From Streptomyces roseolilacinus (GTDB lineage: Bacteria > Actinomycetota > Actinomycetes > Streptomycetales > Streptomycetaceae): 64,000 bases of DNA. Positions 1 through 8,416 of the stretch are shown in pieces. The stretch lies in the NCBI RefSeq assembly GCF_014649335.1, contig NZ_BMSV01000001.1, positions 310,001 to 374,000 on the forward strand, in the 5' to 3' direction. Every line of letters begins with the position of its first letter. Positions within the stretch are counted from its first letter, which is position 1. Position numbers and translations under genes: made by a program. The notes beneath the pieces are model-generated. The model made no database searches. It was given only the letters and a program-made list of their open reading frames with translations, and was not told the origin of the DNA.

Positions 1-142
1 CAGCTCGGTCGAAGACATGCGGCAATGTTACGAGACGATCACGCCCGCACGGGTGTGTTCGCCGTCACAGATCGTATAGCGCCGATGAGGGGGACCTTCT
101 AGGCTCGTAGCAAGGGCAGAAGCCCGTGAGAAAGGGGAGCTC

Positions 143-388
143 ATGACCGTCGACCCCACGGATCCCGAGACGCTGGCGGAGCTGGCCCGGGAGAACGGCG
201 CGACCGGTGTCGCCGCGCTGGACGAGGAGACTCCGGAGGCGGACGCCGCCGAGCAGCACACCGAACTCCGGCAGCAGTCGGACGACCCGCTGTCGCGCAT
301 CGACCCGGCCGTGGCGAACGAGGCGGACGCGGCGGAACAGGCCCGGGTGGTCGCGCTGGACGAGGACGACTACCGCGACGGGGTGTGA
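143..388 (+). CDS. Small acidic hypothetical protein (81 aa)
   Basis: An 81-residue, strongly acidic, Ala/Asp/Glu-rich protein with no membrane segment, cysteine or recognisable domain. It ends EDDYRDGV. The ATG at 143 follows a purine-rich ribosome site (AAAGGGGA, 131-138) at normal spacing, and codon third positions are G/C as in the neighbours, so it looks like a real gene. It stands alone, about 195 bp ahead of a TetR regulator on the same strand. The composition suggests a soluble and possibly disordered protein. I do not recognise the family and assign no function. Confidence 0.7.
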   Translation: MTVDPTDPETLAELARENGATGVAALDEETPEADAAEQHTELRQQSDDPLSRIDPAVANEADAAEQARVVALDEDDYRDGV

Positions 389-583
389 GACGAGGCGCCC
401 CCGTCGCCGTTTGCGCAGGTTGGGGAGGTTTGGCGGTAGCCGGGTCGTTCACGTTTGAAGCTTCGGCTACCGCCGCCGTCCGGTACGTGAAATTCTGCGT
501 TCGCACCACGCACGGCCGGGTTACCCGAAAGTACGATGGCGGGCGCGGCGTACAGCGCACTTGGATCGATTTTGGGAGGCGGC

Positions 584-1225
584 GTGACAGCCATCGAGCA
601 GACAGAGGCGGCGCGCCCTAGGGGCACGCGCCTGCCGCGCCGAGCCCGACGCAACCAGCTGCTGGGTGCGGCGCAGCAGGTCTTCGTCGCCCAGGGGTAC
701 CACGCGGCGGCGATGGACGACATCGCCGAGCGGGCGGGCGTCAGCAAGCCGGTCCTGTACCAGCACTTCCCCGGCAAGCTGGAGCTGTACCTGGCGCTGC
801 TCGACCAGCACTGCGAGTCGCTGCTCCACTCCGTCCGCACGGCGCTGGCCTCCACGACGGACAACAAGCAGCGCGTGGCCGCCACGATGGACGCCTACTT
901 CGCGTACGTGGAGGACGAGGGCGGCGCGTTCCGCCTGGTGTTCGAGTCGGACCTGACGAACGAGCCCGCGGTGCGCGAGCGCGTCGAGCGGGTGTCCCTG
1001 CAGTGCGCCGAGGCGATCTCGGACGTGATCGCCGAGGACACCGGGCTATCGAAGGACGAATCGATGCTGCTGGCCGTCGGCCTGGGCGGCGTCTCCCAGG
1101 TCGTGGCGCGGCACTGGCTGGCGAGCGACTCGCCGGTCCCGCGCCACAAGGCCGTGCAACTGCTGACGTCACTGGCGTGGCGGGGCATCGCCGGGTTCCC
1201 GCTGCACGGGGCCGAGGGGCACTGA
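584..1225 (+). CDS. TetR/AcrR family transcriptional regulator
   Basis: A 213-residue TetR-type repressor. The N-terminal helix-turn-helix lies at about residues 23-69, with the typical turn GVSKPVLYQHF followed by KLELY. The C-terminal helical domain should bind a ligand and dimerise, but its ligand cannot be read from sequence. The frame is open further upstream, but GTG at 584 sits behind GGGAGG (574-579) and gives the usual TetR length. It lies directly ahead of a DUF3107 gene. The same pairing (TetR, DUF3107, then a DEAD-box helicase) occurs in mycobacteria around Rv3208-Rv3211, so this is a conserved actinobacterial neighbourhood, not a resistance cassette. Targets are unknown. Confidence 0.9.
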   Translation: MTAIEQTEAARPRGTRLPRRARRNQLLGAAQQVFVAQGYHAAAMDDIAERAGVSKPVLYQHFPGKLELYLALLDQHCESLLHSVRTALASTTDNKQRVAATMDAYFAYVEDEGGAFRLVFESDLTNEPAVRERVERVSLQCAEAISDVIAEDTGLSKDESMLLAVGLGGVSQVVARHWLASDSPVPRHKAVQLLTSLAWRGIAGFPLHGAEGH

Positions 1226-1357
1226 CCCCGGCGGCGGCGCGGCGCTGTTCGCTCCTGGCGTGCGGTGCCGGGCCGTGGCTCCTCGCCTCTCCGGGCTAAT
1301 GTGTGCAGCGTACGGCGCGGTGATCGCGCAACGCTGACCGTTCGGAGGGACATAGCC

Positions 1358-1585
1358 GTGGAGGTCAAGATCGGCGTGCAGCACGCGCCCCGGGAGATCG
1401 TTCTGGAGAGCGGGCAGTCCGCCGAGGACGTCGAGCGCGCGGTGGCCGAGGCGCTGTCCGGCAAGGCGCAGCTGCTCAGCCTGACGGACGAGAAGGGCCG
1501 CAAGGTGCTCATCCCGGCGGACCGGCTCGCCTACGTGGAGATCGGTGAGCCGGCGGTGCGCCGGGTCGGCTTCGGCACGCTGTGA
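1358..1585 (+). CDS. DUF3107 family protein
   Basis: A 75-residue protein beginning MEVKIGVQHAPREI and ending VRRVGFGTL, typical of the actinobacterial DUF3107 family (mycobacterial TB9.4-like). GTG at 1358 follows GGAGGGA (1344-1350), which decides the start over an upstream in-frame codon at 1265. The predicted fold is a small alpha/beta domain with no membrane segment. The molecular role of the family is not established. Gene order (TetR upstream, helicase downstream) is conserved in actinobacteria. A strong terminator follows directly. Confidence 0.85.
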   Translation: MEVKIGVQHAPREIVLESGQSAEDVERAVAEALSGKAQLLSLTDEKGRKVLIPADRLAYVEIGEPAVRRVGFGTL

Positions 1586-1606
1586 CGGCGTAGCGCGACA
1601 GCACGG

Positions 1607-1640
1607 AGGCCCGGCGGGGGATGCGTCCCCCGCCGGGCCT
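1607..1640 (+). terminator. Intrinsic terminator after DUF3107 gene
   Basis: A perfect 14-bp GC-rich stem (1607-1620 with 1627-1640) with a 6-nt loop, 21 bp after the DUF3107 stop. There is no strong U tract, as is common in Streptomyces. Confidence 0.8.
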
Positions 1641-1789
1641 CTCGTCGTACCCGGGCTCCCCACGGCGTCCCCCGCGCCCGGCGTCCCTCCCGCGGGGCGT
1701 CCCGCCCGAAGGAGGGTTGCCTTCCGGATGGGTCGGGTAGGACGGGGTACGACCGCTCTGCCCGCCCCGCCGATCCGCGAGGTGATGCT

Positions 1790-2059
1790 GTGTTCTGGGA
1801 AGCTCTCGGCTCCGTCCTGCTCGGACTCGCCCTGTCCTGGGCCATCCTCCGCCGGCTGGCCGACCGGCTTCCGCCGCGTCGCACGGTGCTGGTGACCGGG
1901 ACGCTCGGCGCGCTGTTCGGCGCGCTCGTCACGCACGCCGCGCTCGGCCCCGGCTTCGTGCTGGGCACGCTCCTCGGGGCGGCCGCCGTCAGCGCCGTAC
2001 TGCTGTCCCTGCTGATCCGCCCCTCGGCGCGCCGCCTGCGGCGATCAGCGGCGGCGTGA
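1790..2059 (+). CDS. Small hydrophobic membrane protein (89 aa)
   Basis: An 89-residue protein with two or three hydrophobic segments (around residues 4-20, 30-45 and 52-73) and a basic C-terminal tail (RPSARRLRRSAAA). GTG at 1790 has only a weak upstream purine stretch (GAGGTGAT), so the start is moderately sure. It is transcribed alone between the terminator after DUF3107 and the convergent ferritin-like gene. A short membrane protein stands in the equivalent place in mycobacteria, as far as I recall. Positive residues at the C terminus suggest that end faces the cytoplasm. Function unknown. Confidence 0.65.
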   Translation: MFWEALGSVLLGLALSWAILRRLADRLPPRRTVLVTGTLGALFGALVTHAALGPGFVLGTLLGAAAVSAVLLSLLIRPSARRLRRSAAA

Positions 2060-2092
2060 TCCGCGCCGCCGCCGACCGCCCGGTGGGCACCG

Positions 2093-2827
2093 CTAGGCCG
2101 CGAGGCCCAGGGCGGCCATGCGCTTCGTGTGCGCCTTGGTGATCCGCGAGAACATCTCCCCGACCGCCGCCAGGTCGAACCCGTCGGCGACCCCGCCGAC
2201 CAGCATCGTCGACAGCGCGTCCCGCTCCGCCACGACCCGCTGGGCCTGCGAGAGGGCCTCGCCCATCAGCCGCCGCGCCCACAGGGCGAGCCGGCCGCCG
2301 ACGCGCGGGTCCGCCTCGATCGCGGCGCGCACCTTCTCGACGGCGAAGTTCCCGTGCCCGGTGTCGTCCAGTACGGCCAGCACCAGCGCGCGCGTGTCGG
2401 AGTCGAGCCGGATGGCGACCTCCCGGTAGAAGTCGCTGGCGATCGAGTCGCCGACGTACGCCTTGACCAGGCCCTCCAGCCAGTCCGACGGGGCGGTCTG
2501 GCGGTGGAAGTCGTCCAGCGCCTTGGCGAACGGCTCCATCGCGGCGGTCGGCTCGACGTCGATCGCGGCCAGCCGGCCGCGCAGCTGCTCGAAGTGGTGG
2601 AACTCGGCGGACGCCATCTTCGCCAGCTCCGCCTTGTCGGCGAGCGTCGGCGCGAGCTTGGCGTCCTCCGCGAGCCGCTCGAAGGCCGCCAGCTCCCCGT
2701 AGGCGAGGGCGCCGAGCAGGTCCACGACGGCCGCGCGGTACTGCGGGTCGGCGGAGGCCCCGGCCCAGTCGAGGGCGGCGATCCCGGTCGGTTCTTCGGT
2801 GGCAGCGGCGTTGTCAGGCGTCTCCAT
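2093..2827 (-). CDS. Ferritin-like fold protein (MiaE-like)
   Basis: A 244-residue, mostly helical protein of the ferritin-like superfamily, related to the diiron tRNA hydroxylase MiaE group that is widespread in actinobacteria. Candidate metal ligands are Glu45 and Glu50 (GELAAFER), Glu75, His77, His78 and Glu80 (EFHHFE), with a further DTGHGNF motif later. This fits a carboxylate-bridged diiron site, but the substrate is not known and tRNA hydroxylation is only a homology guess. ATG at 2827 (METPDN) was preferred to the longer open frame, whose extra N terminus has no conserved look. It is divergent from the helicase gene across a 385-bp gap. Confidence 0.75.
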   Translation of the reverse strand: METPDNAAATEEPTGIAALDWAGASADPQYRAAVVDLLGALAYGELAAFERLAEDAKLAPTLADKAELAKMASAEFHHFEQLRGRLAAIDVEPTAAMEPFAKALDDFHRQTAPSDWLEGLVKAYVGDSIASDFYREVAIRLDSDTRALVLAVLDDTGHGNFAVEKVRAAIEADPRVGGRLALWARRLMGEALSQAQRVVAERDALSTMLVGGVADGFDLAAVGEMFSRITKAHTKRMAALGLAA

Positions 2828-3212
2828 GCAGCGCACAATAGCCCGCCGACCGCACCCGGTAAGGCCCTGGTCAGCGAGTGTGACCTCCCCCTCCTTGTGA
2901 ATTCCCCCGACACGCCTGCGGGATTCCGGGGTACAGTGGTAAAGAGCCTGTCGAGTATGCGGACACATTCCGTACCTGCTCGGGGGGCCGTTTCATGAAT
3001 GAGGATGCCCGGTCGGTGGCCCGATCGGCTCCGACCCGACAGCCCTCGGTGCGCCCTCGCACATGAGGGGCCCTCAGCGGCATGACGCTCGAGCGACGGC
3101 AGTGGTCCCGCTCCACCCGGCTGTGATCTCGCGGTCTACGGCCGGAGAGTGACCGGCGCGGTAAGACCCCCAGCGTTCGCCTCGTGCCGCGTCTCACAGA
3201 AGAGGCAACACC
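2828..3212. promoter_or_regulatory. Divergent promoter region and long helicase leader
   Basis: A 385-bp gap between the divergent ferritin-like and helicase genes. It contains a relatively AT-rich start (2895-2960) likely to hold promoters and, near the helicase, AGAGG (3201-3205) as ribosome site. A possible 23-codon upstream reading frame runs from ATG 2995 to TGA 3066. A long 5' leader is common for cold-inducible DEAD-box helicases, but I see no known riboswitch here. Confidence 0.5.
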
Positions 3213-5327
3213 CTGACTACGCAGCCCACGACTTTCCGAGAGCTCGGGATCCTCCCCGAGACCGCCGAGGCCCTGGAGGCCGTCGGCATCGTCACGCCGT
3301 TCCCGATCCAGGAGATGACCCTCCCGGTCGCCATGTCCGGGACGGACGTCATCGGGCAGGCCAAGACCGGCACGGGCAAGACCCTCGGTTTCGGCCTCCC
3401 CCTCCTGCAGCGCGTCACCGTCCCCGCCGACGTCGAGGTGGGCCGGGCCCGCCCCGACCAGCTGACGGAGGCGCCGCAGGCCCTCGTCGTCGTCCCGACC
3501 CGGGAGCTGTGCACGCAGGTCACCAACGACCTGCTCACCGCCGGCAAGGTCCGCAACGTCCGCGTCCTGGCGATCTACGGCGGCCGCGCCTACGAGCCCC
3601 AGGTGGAGGCCCTGCGGAAGGGCGTCGACGTGGTCGTCGGCACGCCGGGCCGCCTGCTCGACCTGGCCGGGCAGAAGAAGCTGGACCTGTCGCACATCCG
3701 CACGCTCGTGCTGGACGAGGCGGACGAGATGCTCGACCTGGGCTTCCTGCCCGACGTCGAGAAGATCATCAACATGCTTCCGCCGAAGCGCCAGACCATG
3801 CTGTTCTCGGCGACCATGCCGGGCGCGGTCATCGGTCTCGCCCGCCGCTACATGTCGCAGCCCACGCACATCCGCGCCACCGCGCCGGACGACGAGGGCG
3901 CGACCGTCGCCAACATCAAGCAGCACGTCTACCGCGCGCACTCCATGGACAAGCCGGAGCTGGTCACGCGCATCCTGCAGGCCCGCGGCCGCGGACTGGC
4001 GATGATCTTCTGCCGCACCAAGCGCACGGCGGCCGACATCGCCGAGCAGCTGGAGCGGCGCGGCTTCGCGTCCGGCGCCGTCCACGGCGACCTGGGCCAG
4101 GGCGCCCGCGAGCAGGCGCTGCGCGCCTTCCGCAACGGCAAGGTCGACGTGCTGGTCTGCACCGACGTGGCCGCCCGCGGCATCGACGTCGAGGGCGTCA
4201 CGCACGTGATCAACTACCAGTCGCCGGAGGACGAGAAGACCTACCTCCACCGCGTGGGCCGCACGGGCCGCGCCGGGGCGCACGGTACGGCGATCACCCT
4301 GGTCGACTGGGACGACATCCCGCGCTGGCAGCTGATCAACAAGGCGCTGGAGCTGGACTTCCACGACCCGGTCGAGACGTACTCCACGTCCCCGCACCTC
4401 TTCGCCGAGCTGGACATCCCCGAGGGCACCAAGGGCGTCCTGCCGCGTGCCGAGCGGACCCGGGCCGGTCTGGACGCGGAGGAGCTGGAGGACCTGGGCG
4501 AGCCGGGCGGGCGCAAGCCGCGCGGCCGGCACCGCGAGGAGGAGCGCCCGGAGCGCGCCGAGCGCACCCGTACGCCGCGCCAGCGCCGCCGCACCCGCGG
4601 TGGCACGTCGCTGGACGAGGCCGCCGCCGGCACCGCCGTGTCGCCGCAGGCGCCCGCCGCCGAGGTGGCGGAGGGCGACGAGGCCCCGGCCGAGCGCCGC
4701 ACCCCCCGCCGCCGTCGCCGTACCCGTGCGGGCGCGTCGTCCGCGGTGGAGACGGCCGCGCGGACGGCTCCGGAGCCCGCGGCCGAGCCGCAGGCGAAGG
4801 CCGTCGAGGCCGTCGCGACCGCCGAGGCGGCCCCCGTCGCCGAGACGGAGGCGAAGCCCCGCCGCCGGACCCGCAAGACGGCGGAGCCGAAGGCCGTCGA
4901 GGCCGTGGAGAGCGCCGAGGCGGCCCCCGCGGCCGAGCCGGAGGCCGAGGCGAAGCCCCGCCGCCGCACCCGCAAGGCCGCGGAGCCGAAGGCCGTGACC
5001 GAGGCGGCCGAGGCCCCGGCCGCCGAGCCGGAGGCGGAGGCGAAGCCCCGCCGCCGCACCCGCAAGGCCGCGGAGCCGAAGGCCGTCGAGGCCGTGGCGA
5101 CCGTGGAGGGCGCCGAGGCGGAGGCGAAGCCCCGCCGCCGGACCCGCAAGGCGGCCGAGGCCTCCGTGGCGGCCGACGCCCCGGCGGAGGCCGTCGAGGC
5201 CGCGCCGCGCCGCCGGGCCCGCAAGGCCGCGGCGTCCGCCGATGCCGTGGTGGTCCCGGAGCAGGCGACCGAGGCCCAGCCGAGGCGCCGTCGCGCCACG
5301 AAGGCCGCGGCGTCCGCCGACGCGTGA
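3213..5327 (+). CDS. DEAD-box ATP-dependent RNA helicase (RhlE-like), CTG start
   Basis: A 704-residue RNA helicase. Seen in order: Q motif TPFPIQ (about 28-33), Walker A AKTGTGKT (50-57), DEAD in VLDEADEMLD (about 168), SAT (about 199) and motif VI HRVGRTGRAG (about 346-355). From about residue 430 a low-complexity basic tail follows, with at least four near-identical AKPRRRTRK modules spaced 28-33 residues, probably an RNA-binding extension. The only start keeping the Q motif is CTG at 3213, after AGAGG at 3201-3205. The first ATG (3315) would delete that motif, and the in-frame stop at 3162 excludes a longer form. Likely roles are RNA unwinding, ribosome assembly or RNA decay, probably cold-induced by family analogy. 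Confidence 0.93.
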   Translation: MTTQPTTFRELGILPETAEALEAVGIVTPFPIQEMTLPVAMSGTDVIGQAKTGTGKTLGFGLPLLQRVTVPADVEVGRARPDQLTEAPQALVVVPTRELCTQVTNDLLTAGKVRNVRVLAIYGGRAYEPQVEALRKGVDVVVGTPGRLLDLAGQKKLDLSHIRTLVLDEADEMLDLGFLPDVEKIINMLPPKRQTMLFSATMPGAVIGLARRYMSQPTHIRATAPDDEGATVANIKQHVYRAHSMDKPELVTRILQARGRGLAMIFCRTKRTAADIAEQLERRGFASGAVHGDLGQGAREQALRAFRNGKVDVLVCTDVAARGIDVEGVTHVINYQSPEDEKTYLHRVGRTGRAGAHGTAITLVDWDDIPRWQLINKALELDFHDPVETYSTSPHLFAELDIPEGTKGVLPRAERTRAGLDAEELEDLGEPGGRKPRGRHREEERPERAERTRTPRQRRRTRGGTSLDEAAAGTAVSPQAPAAEVAEGDEAPAERRTPRRRRRTRAGASSAVETAARTAPEPAAEPQAKAVEAVATAEAAPVAETEAKPRRRTRKTAEPKAVEAVESAEAAPAAEPEAEAKPRRRTRKAAEPKAVTEAAEAPAAEPEAEAKPRRRTRKAAEPKAVEAVATVEGAEAEAKPRRRTRKAAEASVAADAPAEAVEAAPRRRARKAAASADAVVVPEQATEAQPRRRRATKAAASADA

Positions 5328-5337
5328 GCGAACCGCC

Positions 5338-5374
5338 GGAAGGCCCCGCCACCCTGAGGGTGGCGGGGCCTTCC
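5338..5374 (+). terminator. Intrinsic terminator after RNA helicase
   Basis: A perfect 17-bp stem (5338-5354 with 5358-5374) and 3-nt loop, 10 bp after the helicase stop. Confidence 0.85.
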
Positions 5375-5532
5375 GCACGTCCGCCCGCCGGGCGGGGCTC
5401 CGGCCGGGCGGCTTCGCCTGGCACGGCGGGCGGCCGTACGCGGCCGGCCGCCGTGCCCCCGCAGGCGCCGGGGCCGGCATCGGGGGGCGTCGGGGCGAGG
5501 GGCCTCCGGCCGCGGACGGGGCGCCGGGCCGT

Positions 5533-5538
5533 TAGCCT
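5533..5538 (+). promoter_or_regulatory. -10 box of leaderless hydrolase gene
   Basis: TAGCCT ends 6 nt before the ATG at 5545, and there is no ribosome site. This spacing is typical of leaderless actinobacterial transcripts. Confidence 0.55.
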
Positions 5539-5544
5539 CGGGGC

Positions 5545-6423
5545 ATGAGCCGGCCGCCCACCTTCGTACCGCCCCCCTGCGCCCGGGCCTGTCCGCTGCC
5601 GACCGCGCGGGGCCCCTTCTCCGTGCTGGACGCCGCGCCCGCCGGCCCGGCCCGGGGCACCGCCCTGCTGCTGCCCGGGTACACGGGCAGCAAGGAGGAC
5701 TTCGTCGCCATGCTGGAGCCCCTCGTCGGCGCCGGGTACCGGGTCGTCGCCGTCGACGGGCGCGGGCAGTACGAGACGTCCGGGCCCAGCGACCAGGAGG
5801 CGTACGCGCGCCGCGAGCTGGCGCTGGACGTGCTGGCGCAGGCCGAGGCGGTCGGCGACGGGGAGCCGGTCCACCTGCTGGGCCACTCGCTGGGCGGGCA
5901 GATCGCGCGGGCCGCGGTCCTGGAGGACCCGGCGCCGTTCGGCACGCTCACCCTGATGTCGTCCGGCCCCGCCGAGGTCGCCCCGGAGCAGCGGCAGCGG
6001 ATCAAGCTGCTGGGCGACGCGCTGGCCGTCATGGACATGGGGCAGGTGTGGCAGGCGATGCGCGCCCTTGACCCGCCGGAGGACGCCGGCGACCCGCTGC
6101 GCGGCGACCGCGAGGACCTCCGCCGCCGCTGGCTGCGCCACAACCCCGCGCAGCTCCTGGCGACCGGCCGGCAGCTCGTCACCGAACCGGACCGCGTCGC
6201 CGAGCTGGCCGCGCTGGACCCGCCGCTGCCCGTGCACGTCGTGTCCGGCGAGCGGGACGACACCTGGCCGGTGCCCCTGCTGGACGCGATGGCCGAGCGG
6301 CTGGGCGCGCACCGTACGCGGATCGGGGGCGCCGAGCACTCCCCCAACACCGACCGGCCGGTCGAGACCGCGGCGGCGGTGGCGGCGTTCTGGGACGCCC
6401 ACCCGGTTCAGAACCGCGACTGA
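5545..6423 (+). CDS. Alpha/beta hydrolase
   Basis: A 292-residue serine hydrolase of the alpha/beta fold. The nucleophile elbow GHSLGG places Ser115 as nucleophile. An acid is likely in SGERDDTW (about residue 238) and the His in GGAEHSPN (about 265). An oxyanion-type PGYTGSK turn lies near residue 45. There is no signal peptide, so it is probably cytoplasmic. The family includes esterases, lipases and C-C hydrolases and the substrate cannot be named. It appears leaderless. Its 3' end overlaps the convergent NYN gene by 16 bp, so the two mRNAs are antisense to each other there. Confidence 0.88.
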   Translation: MSRPPTFVPPPCARACPLPTARGPFSVLDAAPAGPARGTALLLPGYTGSKEDFVAMLEPLVGAGYRVVAVDGRGQYETSGPSDQEAYARRELALDVLAQAEAVGDGEPVHLLGHSLGGQIARAAVLEDPAPFGTLTLMSSGPAEVAPEQRQRIKLLGDALAVMDMGQVWQAMRALDPPEDAGDPLRGDREDLRRRWLRHNPAQLLATGRQLVTEPDRVAELAALDPPLPVHVVSGERDDTWPVPLLDAMAERLGAHRTRIGGAEHSPNTDRPVETAAAVAAFWDAHPVQNRD

Positions 6424-7298
6424 AGGTGCTGCCAGAAGCCGTCCCGCAGCGCGCGCCGCAGCAGGGCGTGGCCGCGCAGGGAGCGGCTCAGCAGCCGTTC
6501 GGCCTCCACCAGGAGGTCCTGGTCGACGGGGCCGGGCAGGTAGGGGCGGCCGGGCAGCAGCTCGGCCAGCGCGTCGGCGCCCCGCTCCGCCAGCCACGTC
6601 GCGGCGATCTGCGCGCCCACGAACCGCACCTCGTCGCGCGAGGGCGGCGGCTCGCCCTCGTTCTCGTACGTCGTCACGGGCCGCCGGGTGATGTAGGGGC
6701 GACAGAAGTCCAGGTCGAAGACGCGGGAGCTGTCGACCTCCCACAGCAGCGCCTCGGCCTGGTTGCGGCCCTCCGCCGACTCGATGCCCCACAGGTGGAC
6801 CCGCGCCCCGTAGCCCTGCGCGGCCTCCACGGCGGAGACCAGGTCCTCGTCGCCGCCGACGAGCGCGGCGTCGCTGATGGCGCGGTGCCGGGCCAGTGAC
6901 TCCAGGTCGGAGCGGATGAGGGAGTCGACGCCCTTCTGCTGGTTGTTGGCGTTGAGGTTGCCCAGGCGCACCTTCACGTCCGGGAGCTCCGCGATGACCT
7001 GCTGCTCAGCGGTGTGGATGCGGCGGCGGGCGCCGTCGTACCAGTAGACGCGCAGCAGCCTGCTGTCGGCGAAGATCGTGCGGGCGGTGTCGATGAAGGC
7101 GTCGATGAGACCCTCGGCGTCGAGGTCGAAGGAGCGCCGGTCCTCGGTGCCCGCGACCAGCAACCCGGCGGAAGCATAGACGTAACCGGCGTCGACGAAG
7201 ATGGCGTGGGTCGAGGGTGTCTTGGCGACCTCGACCAGCATGCGTCGCAGGAGCTCATTGGTGCGCTCCAGGCGCTGGGCGATGTCCTCGTCGTTCAT
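6408..7298 (-). CDS. NYN domain (PIN-like) ribonuclease-type protein
   Basis: A 296-residue protein with an NYN/LabA-type PIN-like domain: HAIFVDAGYVY (Asp36 as first acidic metal ligand), KGVDSLIRSDL in the middle and DAALVGGDEDLV later, the usual acidic positions of a metal-dependent RNase fold. A helical N terminus (LERTNELLRRML) precedes it and a C-terminal region of about 100 residues follows. ATG at 7298 is preferred. An in-frame TTG at 7355 would add 19 unconserved-looking residues. RNA substrates are unknown. The 3' end overlaps the convergent hydrolase gene. It is divergent from the 50-residue protein at 7443. Confidence 0.82.
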   Translation of the reverse strand: MNDEDIAQRLERTNELLRRMLVEVAKTPSTHAIFVDAGYVYASAGLLVAGTEDRRSFDLDAEGLIDAFIDTARTIFADSRLLRVYWYDGARRRIHTAEQQVIAELPDVKVRLGNLNANNQQKGVDSLIRSDLESLARHRAISDAALVGGDEDLVSAVEAAQGYGARVHLWGIESAEGRNQAEALLWEVDSSRVFDLDFCRPYITRRPVTTYENEGEPPPSRDEVRFVGAQIAATWLAERGADALAELLPGRPYLPGPVDQDLLVEAERLLSRSLRGHALLRRALRDGFWQHLQSRF

Positions 7299-7442
7299 AG
7301 GGGCCTCATTGTCCGCCTCGGGCGACCGGGCCGCCAGCCGCCTCTGTTTAGGCAATCGAAAAATTTCCTTAGCGTAGGGAATGTTTCAACGGCTGTACAT
7401 CGTTGCAGGTGTAACAACACCAGCTCGACGAAGGGAGAAGCC

Positions 7443-7595
7443 ATGCGCTTCGAGATCATGCGACTCGACGATGTGGACGGCGTCGCCGTCGACAGCACCG
7501 TCGTGGACGCCGCCTCCGTCAACCGCATCGTGCAGCAAGCCGCCGCGACCGGCCAGCGGCTCTACATCCGCCCGGCGGAAGCCGCCGCGTCGTAG
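7443..7595 (+). CDS. Conserved 50-residue hypothetical protein
   Basis: A very short protein (MRFEIMRLDDVDG to PAEAAAS) without cysteines or a membrane segment. ATG at 7443 follows GAAGGGAGAA at good spacing, and it is flanked by a promoter-like, AT-richer region (7330-7430) and a perfect terminator. Those boundaries strongly support a separately expressed gene. I recall close relatives as uncharacterised small proteins in Streptomyces. No function can be assigned. The AT-rich promoter suggests it may be well expressed. Confidence 0.8.
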   Translation: MRFEIMRLDDVDGVAVDSTVVDAASVNRIVQQAAATGQRLYIRPAEAAAS

Positions 7596-7627
7596 CGTTC
7601 GCGACGCGAGAAGCGAACGAAAGCAAA

Positions 7628-7670
7628 CCACCGCGCCCCCGTACGGTCTCCGTACGGGGGCGCGGTGGTG
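7628..7670. terminator. Bidirectional terminator
   Basis: A perfect 20-bp stem (7628-7647 with 7651-7670) and 3-nt loop between the convergent 50-residue gene and marC. Confidence 0.88.
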
Positions 7671-7686
7671 CGTCGGGGCGGACCGG

Positions 7687-8292
7687 TCAGGCGGCCTGGA
7701 TGGTCTGGGTCACGCCGTTGATGATCTGCTGTACGGCGATCGCGGAGAGCATCATGCCGGCGAGCCGCGTGACCAGCACCACGCCGCCGTCCTTGATCAC
7801 ACGGATGATCACCAGCGAGTAGCGCAGGGTCAGCCACAGCACCACGTGCATCGCGACGATCGCCCCCCACACCGACACCTGGCCGGTCACGCCGTCGGCG
7901 TGCTGCACGGCGAGGATCACGGAGACGATCGCGCCGGGTCCCGCGAGCAGCGGCATGCCGAGGGGGACGAGGGCGACGTTCACGTCCTTGGTCTGCTTGG
8001 GCTCGTCGGTCTTGCCGGTGAGCAGGTCGAGCGCGATGAGCAGCAGGAGCAGCCCGCCCGCGATCATCAGCGCGGGTACGGAGACGTGCAGGTAGGCCAG
8101 GATCTGCTGGCCCAGGATGCCGAAGACGGTGATCACGCCGAAGGCGACGGCGACGGCCTGCCAGGCCATCCGGCGCTGCACCTTGGTGGCCCGCCCGGAG
8201 GTCAGGGCGAGGAAGATCGGGGTGATCCCGGGGGGATCCATGATGACGAAGAGGGTCAGGAAGAGGGAGCCGAAGACAGCGGCGTCGAACAC
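7687..8292 (-). CDS. MarC family integral membrane protein
   Basis: A 201-residue membrane protein with about six hydrophobic segments and the family signature near the first helices (VIMDPPGITPIFLAL), plus PLLAGPGAIVSVIL in the middle. The start is GTG at 8292, behind a weak AAGG. MarC/UPF0056 proteins were once linked to multiple antibiotic resistance, but their transport function is unproven. It lies downstream of a PHP-domain gene on the same strand, with a GC-rich hairpin between, so co-transcription is uncertain. Confidence 0.88.
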   Translation of the reverse strand: MFDAAVFGSLFLTLFVIMDPPGITPIFLALTSGRATKVQRRMAWQAVAVAFGVITVFGILGQQILAYLHVSVPALMIAGGLLLLLIALDLLTGKTDEPKQTKDVNVALVPLGMPLLAGPGAIVSVILAVQHADGVTGQVSVWGAIVAMHVVLWLTLRYSLVIIRVIKDGGVVLVTRLAGMMLSAIAVQQIINGVTQTIQAA

Positions 8293-8328
8293 GGTGAGGC
8301 CTTGCGGAAGAGGGGTGGTACACAGCGG

Positions 8329-8370
8329 GCCGCGCGGCGGGGCGCCGGGCGGGACGCCCCACGGCGCGGC
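8329..8370 (-). terminator. Possible terminator between PHP gene and marC
   Basis: An imperfect GC-rich hairpin: GCCGCGC (8329-8335) pairs with GCGCGGC (8364-8370), with an inner GGGGCG/CGCCCC pairing. Weaker than the other terminators. Confidence 0.4.
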
Positions 8371-8416
8371 CGCGGGGGCGCGGAGCCGTGGGACGGGAGG
8401 TGGAGCGGCGGTCCGG

